This document shows positions 10,401 through 18,523 of a stretch of DNA of 64,000 nt, one piece after another. Origin of the DNA: IDS-8 sp040902105 (GTDB taxonomy: Bacteria; Pseudomonadota; Gammaproteobacteria; Steroidobacterales; Woeseiaceae). The translations under genes were made by a program, and so were the position numbers. The DNA lies in the NCBI GenBank assembly GCA_040902105.1, contig JBBDXW010000025.1, forward strand, positions 62,001 through 126,000, given 5' to 3'. How positions within the stretch are numbered: the first letter of the stretch is position 1; every line of letters begins with the position of its first letter. Below the pieces are notes generated by a model. It saw nothing but the letters and a program-made list of their open reading frames with translations, did no database searches and was not told where the DNA came from.

Positions 10401-12023
10401 TCATCGAGCTCGGAATTTGGCGATATGCAGGAGCAGCCGCTTTCGGCCGCCATTCTGGTCGCGGACGTCTATTCTCCGTCCTTCGATGGCTCTTGCGCTA
10501 ATACGGGCAATATCTTCGGCCCGCCACCTTGCGATGTGGTGCCCTACGCAACCGGGTTGAGAAACTCCTACGATTTTGTGTTTCATACCAATGGCCAGAT
10601 GTACGCCACCGACAACGGTCTCGGCGTTACGGGAACGTTCCCACCCTCGCCGACGGTACCGTGTCTGGGCTTCGGGAATACGTCGTCCTGGACCACAGGT
10701 GGGCATAACCCCGGCACGCAACCTGATTTGCTTCACAGAATCCAGCAGGGCAAATACTACGGCCATCCGGATCCGCACCGAGGCGAATGTGTGTTTAAGA
10801 ATGGCAGCTTCCAGGGGGTTGCACCGCTGCCGAACTATGCGCCGCCGCTCCTGACGCTGGGTAATAACAGGTCTTCGAACGGTATCGTCGAGTACTTGTC
10901 CGCCAGCGGGGCATGCGGAGCCCTCCAGGGAGAGCTGATAATAGCCAATTACTCCGTCGGCGATGATCTCACCCGGGTGCGGCTGAGCCCGGATGGGCTC
11001 ACAGTCGTGGCGAGCGAGAGCCTGGTAGGGGGATTCCGGGATCCGCTGCCGCTCGCGACCAATGCCGATGGCGTCATTTTCGTCGGCGAGCTCGCCGTAT
11101 CCCGCGTCACCGCGCTTCGACCTGCAGCCGCCGGCTGCTGGACCACTGAGCCGGCGCTGCCCGGCGAACGCCTCGATGCGGGCGCCGTCTCGATTGGGGC
11201 CAACGTTTACCTCGTTGGCGGCAAGACTGGCAATACGTACTTCCCGACGCTGTATGTCTTCAACACGCTCAGCGACTCGTGGTCGCAGGGCGCAAGCTCT
11301 ACCCGGATTTCCGTTGAGAATCCTGCGGTAACGGCTCTGAACGGAAAGCTCTACGTGTTTGGCGGGTCCACGGATCCATTCGCGGACGCGGTTGCTAACG
11401 CTTCGGTCTACGATCCGGCGACGAATACCTGGTCGGTTTTAGCCCCGATGCCTACTCCCCGTGGCGGCGTCTCCGCGGCTGTCCTGCAAGGGCTGATTTA
11501 CGTCGTGGGTGGTATGACGACTGACGGCGCCTCTACGAACCTGGTCGAGATTTATAATCCGCAATCCAATACCTGGACGGCCGGCGCGCCCATGGGTACA
11601 CGGCGAGATAATTTGGGCGTGACCGTGATCGGCGGGCAGGTGTATGCATTCGGCGGCCGCACCCGGAACGCTGACGGGACCACCGTTAATGACACTCTGA
11701 ACTCCGTCGAAGCCTTAAACCCGACGACCGGCGTGTGGGAACCTCGAGCCGCGATGCCTACGGGGCGCCGCGCCTTCGCGCTAGGCACGATCGATGGCAA
11801 GGTTCAAATCTTCGGCGGCGAGAATGCTCCCGGCGGGGACGGCGTGTACGAGGCCGGGGAGGAGTACGATCCGGCGACGAACTCCTGGCGAACCATCACG
11901 CCGATGACACGTGGCCGCCATGGCCCGGCCTCGGCTACGGTAGCCGACCGCGTCTACATTATGGGAGGGTCCGTGCAGAGTGGTTCCAGCGCGTCGACCG
12001 CGCACGAATCGTTCGCGTACTGA
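7485..12023 (+). CDS. Large secreted protein: Ig-like, BACON-like, sorbosone dehydrogenase and Kelch domains
   Basis: This is a 1512-residue exported protein. A basic n-region (RSRRRR) and hydrophobic core form a signal peptide ending near residue 48. Then come an Ig-like module (residues ~50-150, VDFYIDNP and LSDGLHDLTV), a BACON-like domain (WLSIEPGSG), a second Ig-like module (~260-370), two more BACON-like domains (WLTVSPASG, WLTVQPSA) and a lectin-like jelly-roll region (~588-790). A glucose/sorbosone-dehydrogenase-type propeller follows (from ~821, SVAWGPDERLYVVEMFG), then Kelch repeats (from ~1220, VYLVGG, LYVFGG, IYVVGG). BACON and Kelch domains often bind glycans. A role on the cell's own polysaccharide is inferred. 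There is no PEP-CTERM tail. Confidence 0.85.
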   Translation: MMPIACVAPRDTPMTPIVVRSRRRRSCLWGAAVLCLAFGPLFASTSFAFDAVVSLQPDRSGAVALQGAVVAGDIHVFVTPETGISRVDFYIDNPEASGTPFQIEKQKPWDMAGTDGSGLAFPYDTSNLSDGLHDLTVKVKRTSGVVEIFTATFSVANSSPALSFDPNDSVITAEVGGPDVILQTSLASLDGSSTAFTTSTAMPWLSIEPGSGSSLPANLTITASPSGLQVGTYAGTIFAHADGYTSTSLSVTMIVSDPASSTYSVMLSNAPDRSAPALLHNATVDSQIYVFTLPEPGVTRVDFFIDNPTLSGSPFKRENAAPFDLAGTAANGQALPFNTSQLGDGPHTLATRITSSSGVQTAHANFTVANDDIAGALTASPASLSLAASAGGASVSDVIGLGTTGTPNASYSASASATWLTVSPASGTTPQSVTVTANPATLGTGNYAAAVNFSAPGYSPVSVPVSFEVAGSGTSLIASPSVITITAAAGGAPEEALVSVTTSDSAVVDVGASSDQPWLTVQPSAAQTPTQLTLTVDPGALTAGSYSGSVTVTATGYDPVDVEVDVTVQDSGSCFPVACAQIKVEKPYVLDFSEDHGFLEDSAGIGTGFTYVDLPSSGNGYLPANLNLNPVATTLEITTTAGIAAGGVNTQDNTVGVGIDAASHNSLVSTFLRNVPAGTGGFQQAGLWFGVDEDNYAKLVVISRPTGPAIQFHLEVGGSKVKEVTKGVGNLVGSDVELQLVTSPATREIAAQYSVNGGDIQVVSVFAAPPEFFSFDAAGIDPVIGTRSFTGIFATHRNGPAPQVYSFDEFSVVDGAEIPRDDTVVFDRVSHGVPMPTSVAWGPDERLYVVEMFGQIHALTYDDDLNVVNDQVITALNNSLGDRLALGIAVDPNSTAGDVILWVAHSSPSLNNGTPNSSTVTRLSGPGFSQVQNVITGLPRAIANHAINSLHFGPDGKLYIAQGGNTGAGAPNSSSSEFGDMQEQPLSAAILVADVYSPSFDGSCANTGNIFGPPPCDVVPYATGLRNSYDFVFHTNGQMYATDNGLGVTGTFPPSPTVPCLGFGNTSSWTTGGHNPGTQPDLLHRIQQGKYYGHPDPHRGECVFKNGSFQGVAPLPNYAPPLLTLGNNRSSNGIVEYLSASGACGALQGELIIANYSVGDDLTRVRLSPDGLTVVASESLVGGFRDPLPLATNADGVIFVGELAVSRVTALRPAAAGCWTTEPALPGERLDAGAVSIGANVYLVGGKTGNTYFPTLYVFNTLSDSWSQGASSTRISVENPAVTALNGKLYVFGGSTDPFADAVANASVYDPATNTWSVLAPMPTPRGGVSAAVLQGLIYVVGGMTTDGASTNLVEIYNPQSNTWTAGAPMGTRRDNLGVTVIGGQVYAFGGRTRNADGTTVNDTLNSVEALNPTTGVWEPRAAMPTGRRAFALGTIDGKVQIFGGENAPGGDGVYEAGEEYDPATNSWRTITPMTRGRHGPASATVADRVYIMGGSVQSGSSASTAHESFAY

Positions 12024-12316
12024 CGCAGCTAAAAGGCGTATTGCATATCCGGGTTGGAGATCGCCTTCAAGATCTCCTCGCCATTTCACTGCCCGCCCAT
12101 ATCGGCCATCGGCCCATATCTGCCGAAGAAGATGTAGGCTAGGAGCCTGCGTCGCCAAACCTTGATCGGGTGGATTCCACTTCGAGCGGGATTCTGCGAT
12201 TGTCCCGGGCGCCTGTCGCGACCCTGGAAGCTTGGCGGAACTACCCCACGGTGTAACGTGCAGCCAATTTGGCTCCGAACGCATGCACCGTCCACGCCTG
12301 GAGACAAGATAGATAA

Positions 12317-13828
12317 GTGCGTGACCTGAATCGAAAAATGGCGCGCGGCGTTCTTTGGATGGGCGCGCTCAAGGTGTCGGTGCGCGGCATCAGTTTGGTG
12401 AGCATCGTGATTTTGGCTCGCCTGCTGATTCCAGCCGACTTTGGCTTGATCGCGATGGCGACTTCCGTGATCGCTTTCCTCGAGCTCGCGACCGCATTCA
12501 GCTTTGATATACCTCTGATCCAGAACCAGAACGCGGACCGTCGCCACTACGACACGGCCTGGACTCTGAATCTCCTCTTTCATGCCGGCCTGACCGTGCT
12601 GCTCGTCGCCGTTGCGGGTCCTGCAGCGAGCTTCTACCAGGAAGAACGCCTGGTGCCCGTGATTTATGCGCTGGCCGCAGGCTTCTTCGCGACAGGCTTC
12701 AGCAACATCGGGGTGGTCCAGTTCCAAAAGGAACTCGATTTTCGAATGGATTACTGGGTGATGCTGTCAAAGAAGCTGATCGGCTTCATCATCACCATAC
12801 CGCTCGCGCTGTTGCTCAGAAGCTACTGGGCCCTCGTTATCGGCATGGTTGCCGGTAACGTTCTCGGTGTCGCCGCGACTTATATTTTGCATCCCTACAG
12901 GCCGCGGTTCTCGTTGTCTTGCGCCGGTGAGATGCTGGGTTTTTCCAAGTGGCTGATTCTCAATAACGCGGTTCAATTTCTGCGGACGCGATCGCCGGAT
13001 TTCATTATCGGTAGAGTTTCCGGCACCTCCGCACTCGGGCTATTCAGCATTTCGTACGAGATATCGGCGCTGCCCATTACCGAGATAGTCGCGCCGATAA
13101 ACCGCGTTGTCTTCCCGGGGTATTCCAAGCTGTCCTCCGATATCTCACTCTTGAGGCAAAGTTATTGCGACACGCTTGCCGTCATCGCAATCTGCGCCCT
13201 ACCGGTCGGATTTGGTATCAGCGCCGTTGCAGTTCCACTGATCGACCTCGTATTCGGACAGAAGTGGGTTGGAGCGGCACCGCTCGTCGCCATTCTGGGC
13301 ATCTTTGGCGGCCTCCATGCGCTGCACAGTAATAGCGGCTCCATCTACAATGCGCTAGGCAAGCCATACCTGATCACACTGACGGGTGCGTGCAACATCA
13401 TCGTGCTCGTTGCCGCGTCGGTCGTGTTGATTCTCCAGTACGGCGTCATTGGTATCGCGGCCGCGTATCTCGGCACTTCAATTCTCTTGACCCCTTTCAA
13501 TTTCTTCATTCTTTGCAGAGAGATAAAACTCGGGCTGACAGGGTTATTAAGCGTTTTGTGGCGGCCGGTCGTCTCTTCACTGTTCATGTACGTGTGCGTG
13601 ACCTACACTGATATGCTGTTCTCGCCGATAACGACGAACCTGTTCGTCAGACTGGTGATCCTCTTCGCCACGGGCGTGCTAACCTATCTCATTGCACTAT
13701 GGAGCCTATGGCTCGTCAGTGGAAGAAGAAAAACGACCGCGGAATATCGCCTCACGCTGCTGCTGTGGAGGAAAGCTCGAAGTATGCTCGCCGTTCGGAC
13801 GGCGAAGCACCGTTCGCAAACCAGCTGA
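12317..13828 (+). CDS. Polysaccharide flippase (Wzx-like, PST/MOP superfamily)
   Basis: This is a 503-residue integral membrane protein with about 12-14 hydrophobic segments and the typical family start (ARGVLWMGALKVSVRG, then LARLLIPADFGL). Members flip undecaprenyl-diphosphate-linked repeat units across the inner membrane. I chose the GTG at 12317; an ATG seven codons later is possible. The gene stands alone, with about 290 bases on each side and a possible terminator downstream. It is the only flippase seen in the window and is the likely partner of the polymerase at 26336. Confidence 0.88.
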   Translation: MRDLNRKMARGVLWMGALKVSVRGISLVSIVILARLLIPADFGLIAMATSVIAFLELATAFSFDIPLIQNQNADRRHYDTAWTLNLLFHAGLTVLLVAVAGPAASFYQEERLVPVIYALAAGFFATGFSNIGVVQFQKELDFRMDYWVMLSKKLIGFIITIPLALLLRSYWALVIGMVAGNVLGVAATYILHPYRPRFSLSCAGEMLGFSKWLILNNAVQFLRTRSPDFIIGRVSGTSALGLFSISYEISALPITEIVAPINRVVFPGYSKLSSDISLLRQSYCDTLAVIAICALPVGFGISAVAVPLIDLVFGQKWVGAAPLVAILGIFGGLHALHSNSGSIYNALGKPYLITLTGACNIIVLVAASVVLILQYGVIGIAAAYLGTSILLTPFNFFILCREIKLGLTGLLSVLWRPVVSSLFMYVCVTYTDMLFSPITTNLFVRLVILFATGVLTYLIALWSLWLVSGRRKTTAEYRLTLLLWRKARSMLAVRTAKHRSQTS

Positions 13829-13936
13829 ACCATGCGGCGACGGCAATTAACCCGTTATGTCGCATGTTGGCCGCCGCGTTTTAAGAGCTTGGGTTCACGA
13901 TTTTTTCAGGTTGATATTTTAGGCTGCGTATGCGCA

Positions 13937-13964
13937 AATAATGTGCCGCCGGTGCGGCGTTATT
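13937..13964. terminator. Possible intrinsic terminator after the flippase gene
   Basis: AATAA and GCCGC on the left arm pair with GCGGC and TTATT on the right arm around a CGGT loop, and a T-rich stretch follows. It lies 109 bases after the flippase stop and would separate that gene from the operon at 14124. Confidence 0.35.
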
Positions 13965-14123
13965 GCCTTTTCTTTCGGCCAATTTGATCCGGCCTGATCG
14001 CAGATGCCGGGACTGCAGCCGACCAGCGTCCTGTACTAGAATTGGCTCGTGGGCGCACGTCGAGCCACCATTAAGAATCAATTAGTGACTGTTACTGAGC
14101 CGTTATAAAAATAGAGAAAATCA

Positions 14124-16658
14124 GTGAATGCAGTCGTCCTAGGGAAAATCCGTTCCGGAGAAGAATCGACGGCGGCGCCGGCTGGCGGTATAAGCATCAC
14201 GAACTACCTGCTGGTCGTTGCGCAACTGGGTCTCCTGGTGCTGCTCTTTCGTCAGTTCGCGATCGAAAGCGCGGCCTTTCTCCGGCTTGCGCTGCTGTCA
14301 TTCGGCGGTTTCGCGATTCACGCTCTGCTTCCGATGCGCTTGCGCCTGCCGTTTTTTCTGCTCCTGTCACTGGCAGCAATGGTTGTCATCCTGAACCTCG
14401 CCAACGCGGTATCCATCATAGCCATCGGGATAACGCTCATCGGCATCTGTCACCTGCCCCTTTCGTTCACGTTGCGCGGCATTCTTCTGGTGGCGGCCAC
14501 GACACTGCTTGCAGCGCTGCGCGCGAATTGGATCGATGGCCCAGTGGCGGACGCCGTGTGGCCGATACTGGGTTCCATGTTCATGTTCCGCCTGATCGTG
14601 TATTTCTACGATCTGCGCCACGACACGACACCCGTATCTCCGGTTCGGACTCTTTCGTATTTTTTCGTGCTTCCGAACGTCTGCTTTCCCCTCTTTCCTG
14701 TCATAGATTACAAGGCTTTTCGGCGCAATTACTTTGATGATGACGCGTATCGCATCTATCAGGTCGGCATCGACTGGATGGTGCGCGGTGTAATTCATCT
14801 CATTCTTTATCGCTTTGTTTACTACCACCTTACGCTGGCCCCTTCCGAAGTCACGGGGCCGGCACAACTATCGCAATACCTGGTGGCGAACTTCCTGCTG
14901 TATCTGCGGGTGTCCGGCCTGTTCCATCTGATCATTGGCCTGCTGTACCTGTTCGGTTTTCGGTTACCCGAAACTCACAATCGTTATTTGCTCGCAGCGA
15001 GCTTCACCGACTTTTGGCGGCGCATAAACATCTATTGGAAAGAGTTTATGCAGAAAGTTTTCTACTACCCAGCAGTCTTCAAGCTGCGCCACCTGGGTAC
15101 GACGAAGGCCATGGTGATAGCGACGATGTACGTCTTTCTGCTCACCTGGTTTTTGCATGCCTACCAGTGGTTTTGGCTGCGCGGTACAATGTTGCTCGTT
15201 ATACAGGATATCCTTTTCTGGCTCATCCTCGGTGCGCTCGTTGTCGTCAATGCGCTTTACGAACTGAAGCACGGCCGCAACCGGACTCTCGGCGCGCCCA
15301 CCCGGACCTGGCGCGATGTCGCGGTAATCACCCTGAAAAGATACGCGACTTTCTGGTTTATATGCATCCTGTGGTCATTCTGGACGGCCGGCTCGCTGAC
15401 AACCTGGTGGTCGTTGTGGCCGGCGGTGAGTGGACCTTACACAATCGGTATGCTGCTCTATCCGGGTATCGTGTTCGCGATCATATTGGTCGGCAGCATC
15501 GAACGCAGCCCGGTTCGCAATACCCGGTCTTCCCAAACCGCCAGTACTGAGTGGATGCGCGCACGGCTTGCCACCGTGACGGCCCTGATCGTTTTAGTTG
15601 GAGTGAGTATCGAAGGAGTTCATTCTCAGCTCGATCCGGAGGTCGCAACGACCGTTCACTCGTTGCGTTCAAGTCGGCTGAGTCGACTTGATACCGCCGA
15701 GCTCGAGCGCGGCTACTATGAAAGCCTGCTATCTGTTAACCGTTTTAATTCCCAATTATGGGAGGTCTACACGAAGAAGCCGGAAACATGGCTCGACGTT
15801 CAGAATGCCGGCTTGAAACGTTTCACGAGCGACTTTGCGCAGACGGAACTGATTCCGTCTTTTGTTTCGGAATCGAACTTTGGAACGATCAGCACCAACC
15901 GCTGGGGGATGCGTGACGGGGACTACGAATTAACCCGACCACCCGACACATTCAGAATTGCGATGCTGGGAGCTTCAGCAGTCATGGGCTGGGGCGTTGG
16001 CGACGGCGAAACCTTTGAAGCGCTGATCGAAAGCAGGCTGAATCTCGAGGGTGAGCGATACGACAATTTTGAGATCCTGAATTTTGGCGTACCGGGTTAT
16101 CAGCCATTGCAGCAACTGGTGGCATTGGAGAAAGCACTGCGATTCCAGCCGAATGCGATCCTTTATATTGCCACCGGCCGCGAACCGTCGCGCGCCGCGT
16201 GGTATCTCGTTGAGGCGGTTCAAAAGGGCATCGAGATTCCGTACCCGCGGTTGCGTGAGATCGTGGCTGAATCCGGCTTGCTTGCGAGCATGGATGAGAC
16301 TACCGCCCGCAGGCGGCTGGAACCCTATAATCGAGAAATCCTGGCGTGGACATACGACTACATAGTTGAACAATCGCTCGCCCAGGCTGCACTTCCAATC
16401 CTTGTGTTCCTGCCCCAGGTGCGGGAAGGAACATGGCAGGAAGAGACTCCCGAGACACTACGACTGGCTGCTGCTGCCGGCTTCGATGTGGTCGATCTCT
16501 CCGACGTGTACGAGGGCCAGGACATCGCGACCATCCGGCTCGCGGAATGGGATGATCACCCTAACCGCCGCGGTCACGAACTGATTGCATCGCGGCTATA
16601 TGAAGCCATTGCCGAAAGGAAGGTTGTTATTTTCACTGGGTCCCCGCGGGCAAAATGA
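14124..16658 (+). CDS. MBOAT acyltransferase fused to a C-terminal SGNH-hydrolase-like domain
   Basis: This 844-residue protein joins two functions usually on separate chains. Residues ~25-470 hold many membrane segments with the MBOAT pattern DFWRRINIYWKEF (~296-307) and a likely catalytic His345 in WFLHAYQWFW. The extracytoplasmic C-terminal half has an SGNH-like fold with Ser618 in MLGASAVMGWG and a C-terminal acid/His pair at Asp810/Asp811 and His812 (WDDHPN). The arrangement resembles DltB plus DltD of teichoic acid D-alanylation. The start is the GTG at 14124, with AGAGAAAA upstream. It heads an operon with a carrier protein 36 bases downstream, an adenylation enzyme and a dehydrogenase. 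I infer that it transfers the carrier-bound acyl group across the membrane onto a surface glycan. Confidence 0.85.
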   Translation: MNAVVLGKIRSGEESTAAPAGGISITNYLLVVAQLGLLVLLFRQFAIESAAFLRLALLSFGGFAIHALLPMRLRLPFFLLLSLAAMVVILNLANAVSIIAIGITLIGICHLPLSFTLRGILLVAATTLLAALRANWIDGPVADAVWPILGSMFMFRLIVYFYDLRHDTTPVSPVRTLSYFFVLPNVCFPLFPVIDYKAFRRNYFDDDAYRIYQVGIDWMVRGVIHLILYRFVYYHLTLAPSEVTGPAQLSQYLVANFLLYLRVSGLFHLIIGLLYLFGFRLPETHNRYLLAASFTDFWRRINIYWKEFMQKVFYYPAVFKLRHLGTTKAMVIATMYVFLLTWFLHAYQWFWLRGTMLLVIQDILFWLILGALVVVNALYELKHGRNRTLGAPTRTWRDVAVITLKRYATFWFICILWSFWTAGSLTTWWSLWPAVSGPYTIGMLLYPGIVFAIILVGSIERSPVRNTRSSQTASTEWMRARLATVTALIVLVGVSIEGVHSQLDPEVATTVHSLRSSRLSRLDTAELERGYYESLLSVNRFNSQLWEVYTKKPETWLDVQNAGLKRFTSDFAQTELIPSFVSESNFGTISTNRWGMRDGDYELTRPPDTFRIAMLGASAVMGWGVGDGETFEALIESRLNLEGERYDNFEILNFGVPGYQPLQQLVALEKALRFQPNAILYIATGREPSRAAWYLVEAVQKGIEIPYPRLREIVAESGLLASMDETTARRRLEPYNREILAWTYDYIVEQSLAQAALPILVFLPQVREGTWQEETPETLRLAAAAGFDVVDLSDVYEGQDIATIRLAEWDDHPNRRGHELIASRLYEAIAERKVVIFTGSPRAK

Positions 16659-16694
16659 CATGGGCGCGCCTCACTACATTCGACGGAGTTGCGT

Positions 16695-16946
16695 ATGAGC
16701 GATGACATACAGTCCACCATCAAGGATTTTATTCTCAGGGAGTTTTTACCGGGCGAAGACCCCGATGAGCTCACCCATAGCACACCCCTGGTGAGTGGGG
16801 GCATACTCGACTCAATTGCAACCATTAAACTGGTGCTTTTTCTGGAAGAGCGATTCGGCATCAAGTTGCAGGCACATGAAGCTGATGCCGAGCACCTGGA
16901 TACGCTGGCCGCGATCGCTCAGCTCGTCCACTCAAAACGTGCGTGA
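16695..16946 (+). CDS. Acyl/peptidyl carrier protein (PltL/DltC-like)
   Basis: This is an 83-residue acidic carrier protein. Ser40 in GGILDSIATIKL is the phosphopantetheine attachment site, in a normal four-helix carrier context. The start is the ATG at 16695, with GGAG about seven bases upstream. The adenylation gene starts eight bases after its stop. It most likely carries the prolyl group while the dehydrogenase oxidises it and then presents the product to the MBOAT protein. No phosphopantetheinyl transferase is in the window, so a host enzyme would modify it. Confidence 0.9.
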   Translation: MSDDIQSTIKDFILREFLPGEDPDELTHSTPLVSGGILDSIATIKLVLFLEERFGIKLQAHEADAEHLDTLAAIAQLVHSKRA

Positions 16947-16954
16947 GGGCGACC

Positions 16955-18523
16955 ATGACCTCGCAGCGTGTATTGCACGAGTTGTTCATGCAGGCGGCCG
17001 CGCATTATCCCGATCACACGGCGATCATCGAGCCCAATAAGGGCAACATCACTTACCGGGACCTCGCTGCACTGTCGGACCGCGTGCGTGATCGACTGTC
17101 CGCCCGCGGGGTTCAACGCGGCGATCGCGTCGGCATCTGCCTGCGCAAATCAATTGATGCCGTCGCAACGATTTATGGAATTCTGAAAGCGGGTGCGGCA
17201 TACGTGCCGGTTGATCCTGGCGCACCGCCCGCACGTAACGCTTACATCATGCATAACTGTGCCGTGGCAATCGTCGTGATCGAACGGCGCTTCGAGGAGA
17301 AATTTCGGGCCGAATTCACACTATTGGGAAAGCTGCCCATGATGCTCGTATTGGACGATACCGGAGGCGGCCTGCCACTTGCCCACGCATTGGATGAGGC
17401 AGACACACGAGAGCCCGCGCCTGCTCTTCCCGCCGTCGTGCCGGGCCAGGATTCTCTCGCCTATATCCTCTACACGTCTGGCTCTACCGGTAAACCGAAG
17501 GGCGTCATGCTGTCGCACGAAAATGCCGTAAGTTTCGTCGATTGGTGCTCGGAAGTATTGGAGCCCCGGTGTGGGGACCGCTTCTCCTCGCACGCACCGT
17601 TACACTTCGATCTTTCCATTCTCGATCTCCACGTCGCGTTGAAACACGGCGCGTCAATTGTCTTGATCGGCGAGGACATCGGAAAGGATCCCACGAGACT
17701 GGCGTCGCTGATCGCGGAGGAACGAATCACATGCTGGTATTCCGCGCCTTCGATCCTGAGCCTGCTCGCCCAGATCGGCAACCTGTCGACGTTCGACTAC
17801 GCATCGCTCAGGCTCGTGCTTTTTGCAGGTGAGGTTTTTCCGGTCAAGCATCTTCGCGTATTGACCGAATTGCTGCCCAAGCCTCGCTATTTCAATCTTT
17901 ACGGCCCGACAGAAACAAATGTCTGTACGTTCTATGAAGTGCACCTTCCAGTCCCGGAAGAACGAACTGCACCCTTCCCCATTGGAAAGGTCTGCTCGCA
18001 CCTGGCGAGCAAAGTGATAGATGGGAACGGGGCTGTCGTAAAGCAGGGTGCAGACGGAGAGCTGTGCATCAGCGGGAGCGGAGTGATGCAAGGCTATTGG
18101 CATCTGCCAGAACAGACTTCCGGGGCCTGGCTTACTGGCCAGGATGGCTGCCGTTGGTACAAGACAGGGGACATCGTAGTCGAACAGCCGGACGGTAATT
18201 ATGTGTACCTCGGGCGGCGAGATCGCATGGTGAAGCGTCGCGGTTACCGGGTCGAGTTGGGCGAGATTGAAGCAAGTCTGTACGGACACGAGTCGATCAG
18301 GGAAGTGGCAGTTATTTCAGAGCCGGATGAAGATGCGGGAATAAAAATCAAGGCGTTCTTGAGTTGCCGCGAGGCCAGGCGCCCGTCAGTAATCGAAATG
18401 AAGCGCTATTGTGCAGCGCACCTGCCGCTTTACATGGTTCCAGACCAGTTCTTGTGGTGTGAGGCGCTGCCCAAGACCTCAACTGATAAGGTCGATTATC
18501 AGCGGTTGAAGGAGATTTGTTGA
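16955..18523 (+). CDS. Stand-alone adenylation enzyme, predicted L-prolyl-AMP ligase
   Basis: This is a 522-residue NRPS-type adenylation protein without condensation or carrier domains. Core motifs are complete: YTSGSTGKPKGVML, NLYGPTE, YKTGD and the C-terminal Lys512 in TDKVDYQRL. Aligned by eye to PheA, the specificity residues are Asp219, Leu220, Leu223, Tyr262, Leu289, Ala291, Leu315, Val323, Cys324 and Lys512. They read DLLYLALVCK, which I recall as the proline code of PltF, RedM and related enzymes. The ATG at 16955 is preferred over a GTG 12 bases upstream. Its stop overlaps the dehydrogenase start by one base. It should load L-proline onto the neighbouring carrier protein. Confidence 0.85.
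   Translation: MTSQRVLHELFMQAAAHYPDHTAIIEPNKGNITYRDLAALSDRVRDRLSARGVQRGDRVGICLRKSIDAVATIYGILKAGAAYVPVDPGAPPARNAYIMHNCAVAIVVIERRFEEKFRAEFTLLGKLPMMLVLDDTGGGLPLAHALDEADTREPAPALPAVVPGQDSLAYILYTSGSTGKPKGVMLSHENAVSFVDWCSEVLEPRCGDRFSSHAPLHFDLSILDLHVALKHGASIVLIGEDIGKDPTRLASLIAEERITCWYSAPSILSLLAQIGNLSTFDYASLRLVLFAGEVFPVKHLRVLTELLPKPRYFNLYGPTETNVCTFYEVHLPVPEERTAPFPIGKVCSHLASKVIDGNGAVVKQGADGELCISGSGVMQGYWHLPEQTSGAWLTGQDGCRWYKTGDIVVEQPDGNYVYLGRRDRMVKRRGYRVELGEIEASLYGHESIREVAVISEPDEDAGIKIKAFLSCREARRPSVIEMKRYCAAHLPLYMVPDQFLWCEALPKTSTDKVDYQRLKEIC

Noticed and set aside
7485..12023. PEP-CTERM sorting tail on the large secreted proteins
   Set aside because: The C-termini of the proteins at 7485, 19705, 22935, 36575 and 37784 were read; none has a PEP motif followed by a membrane helix and basic tail.
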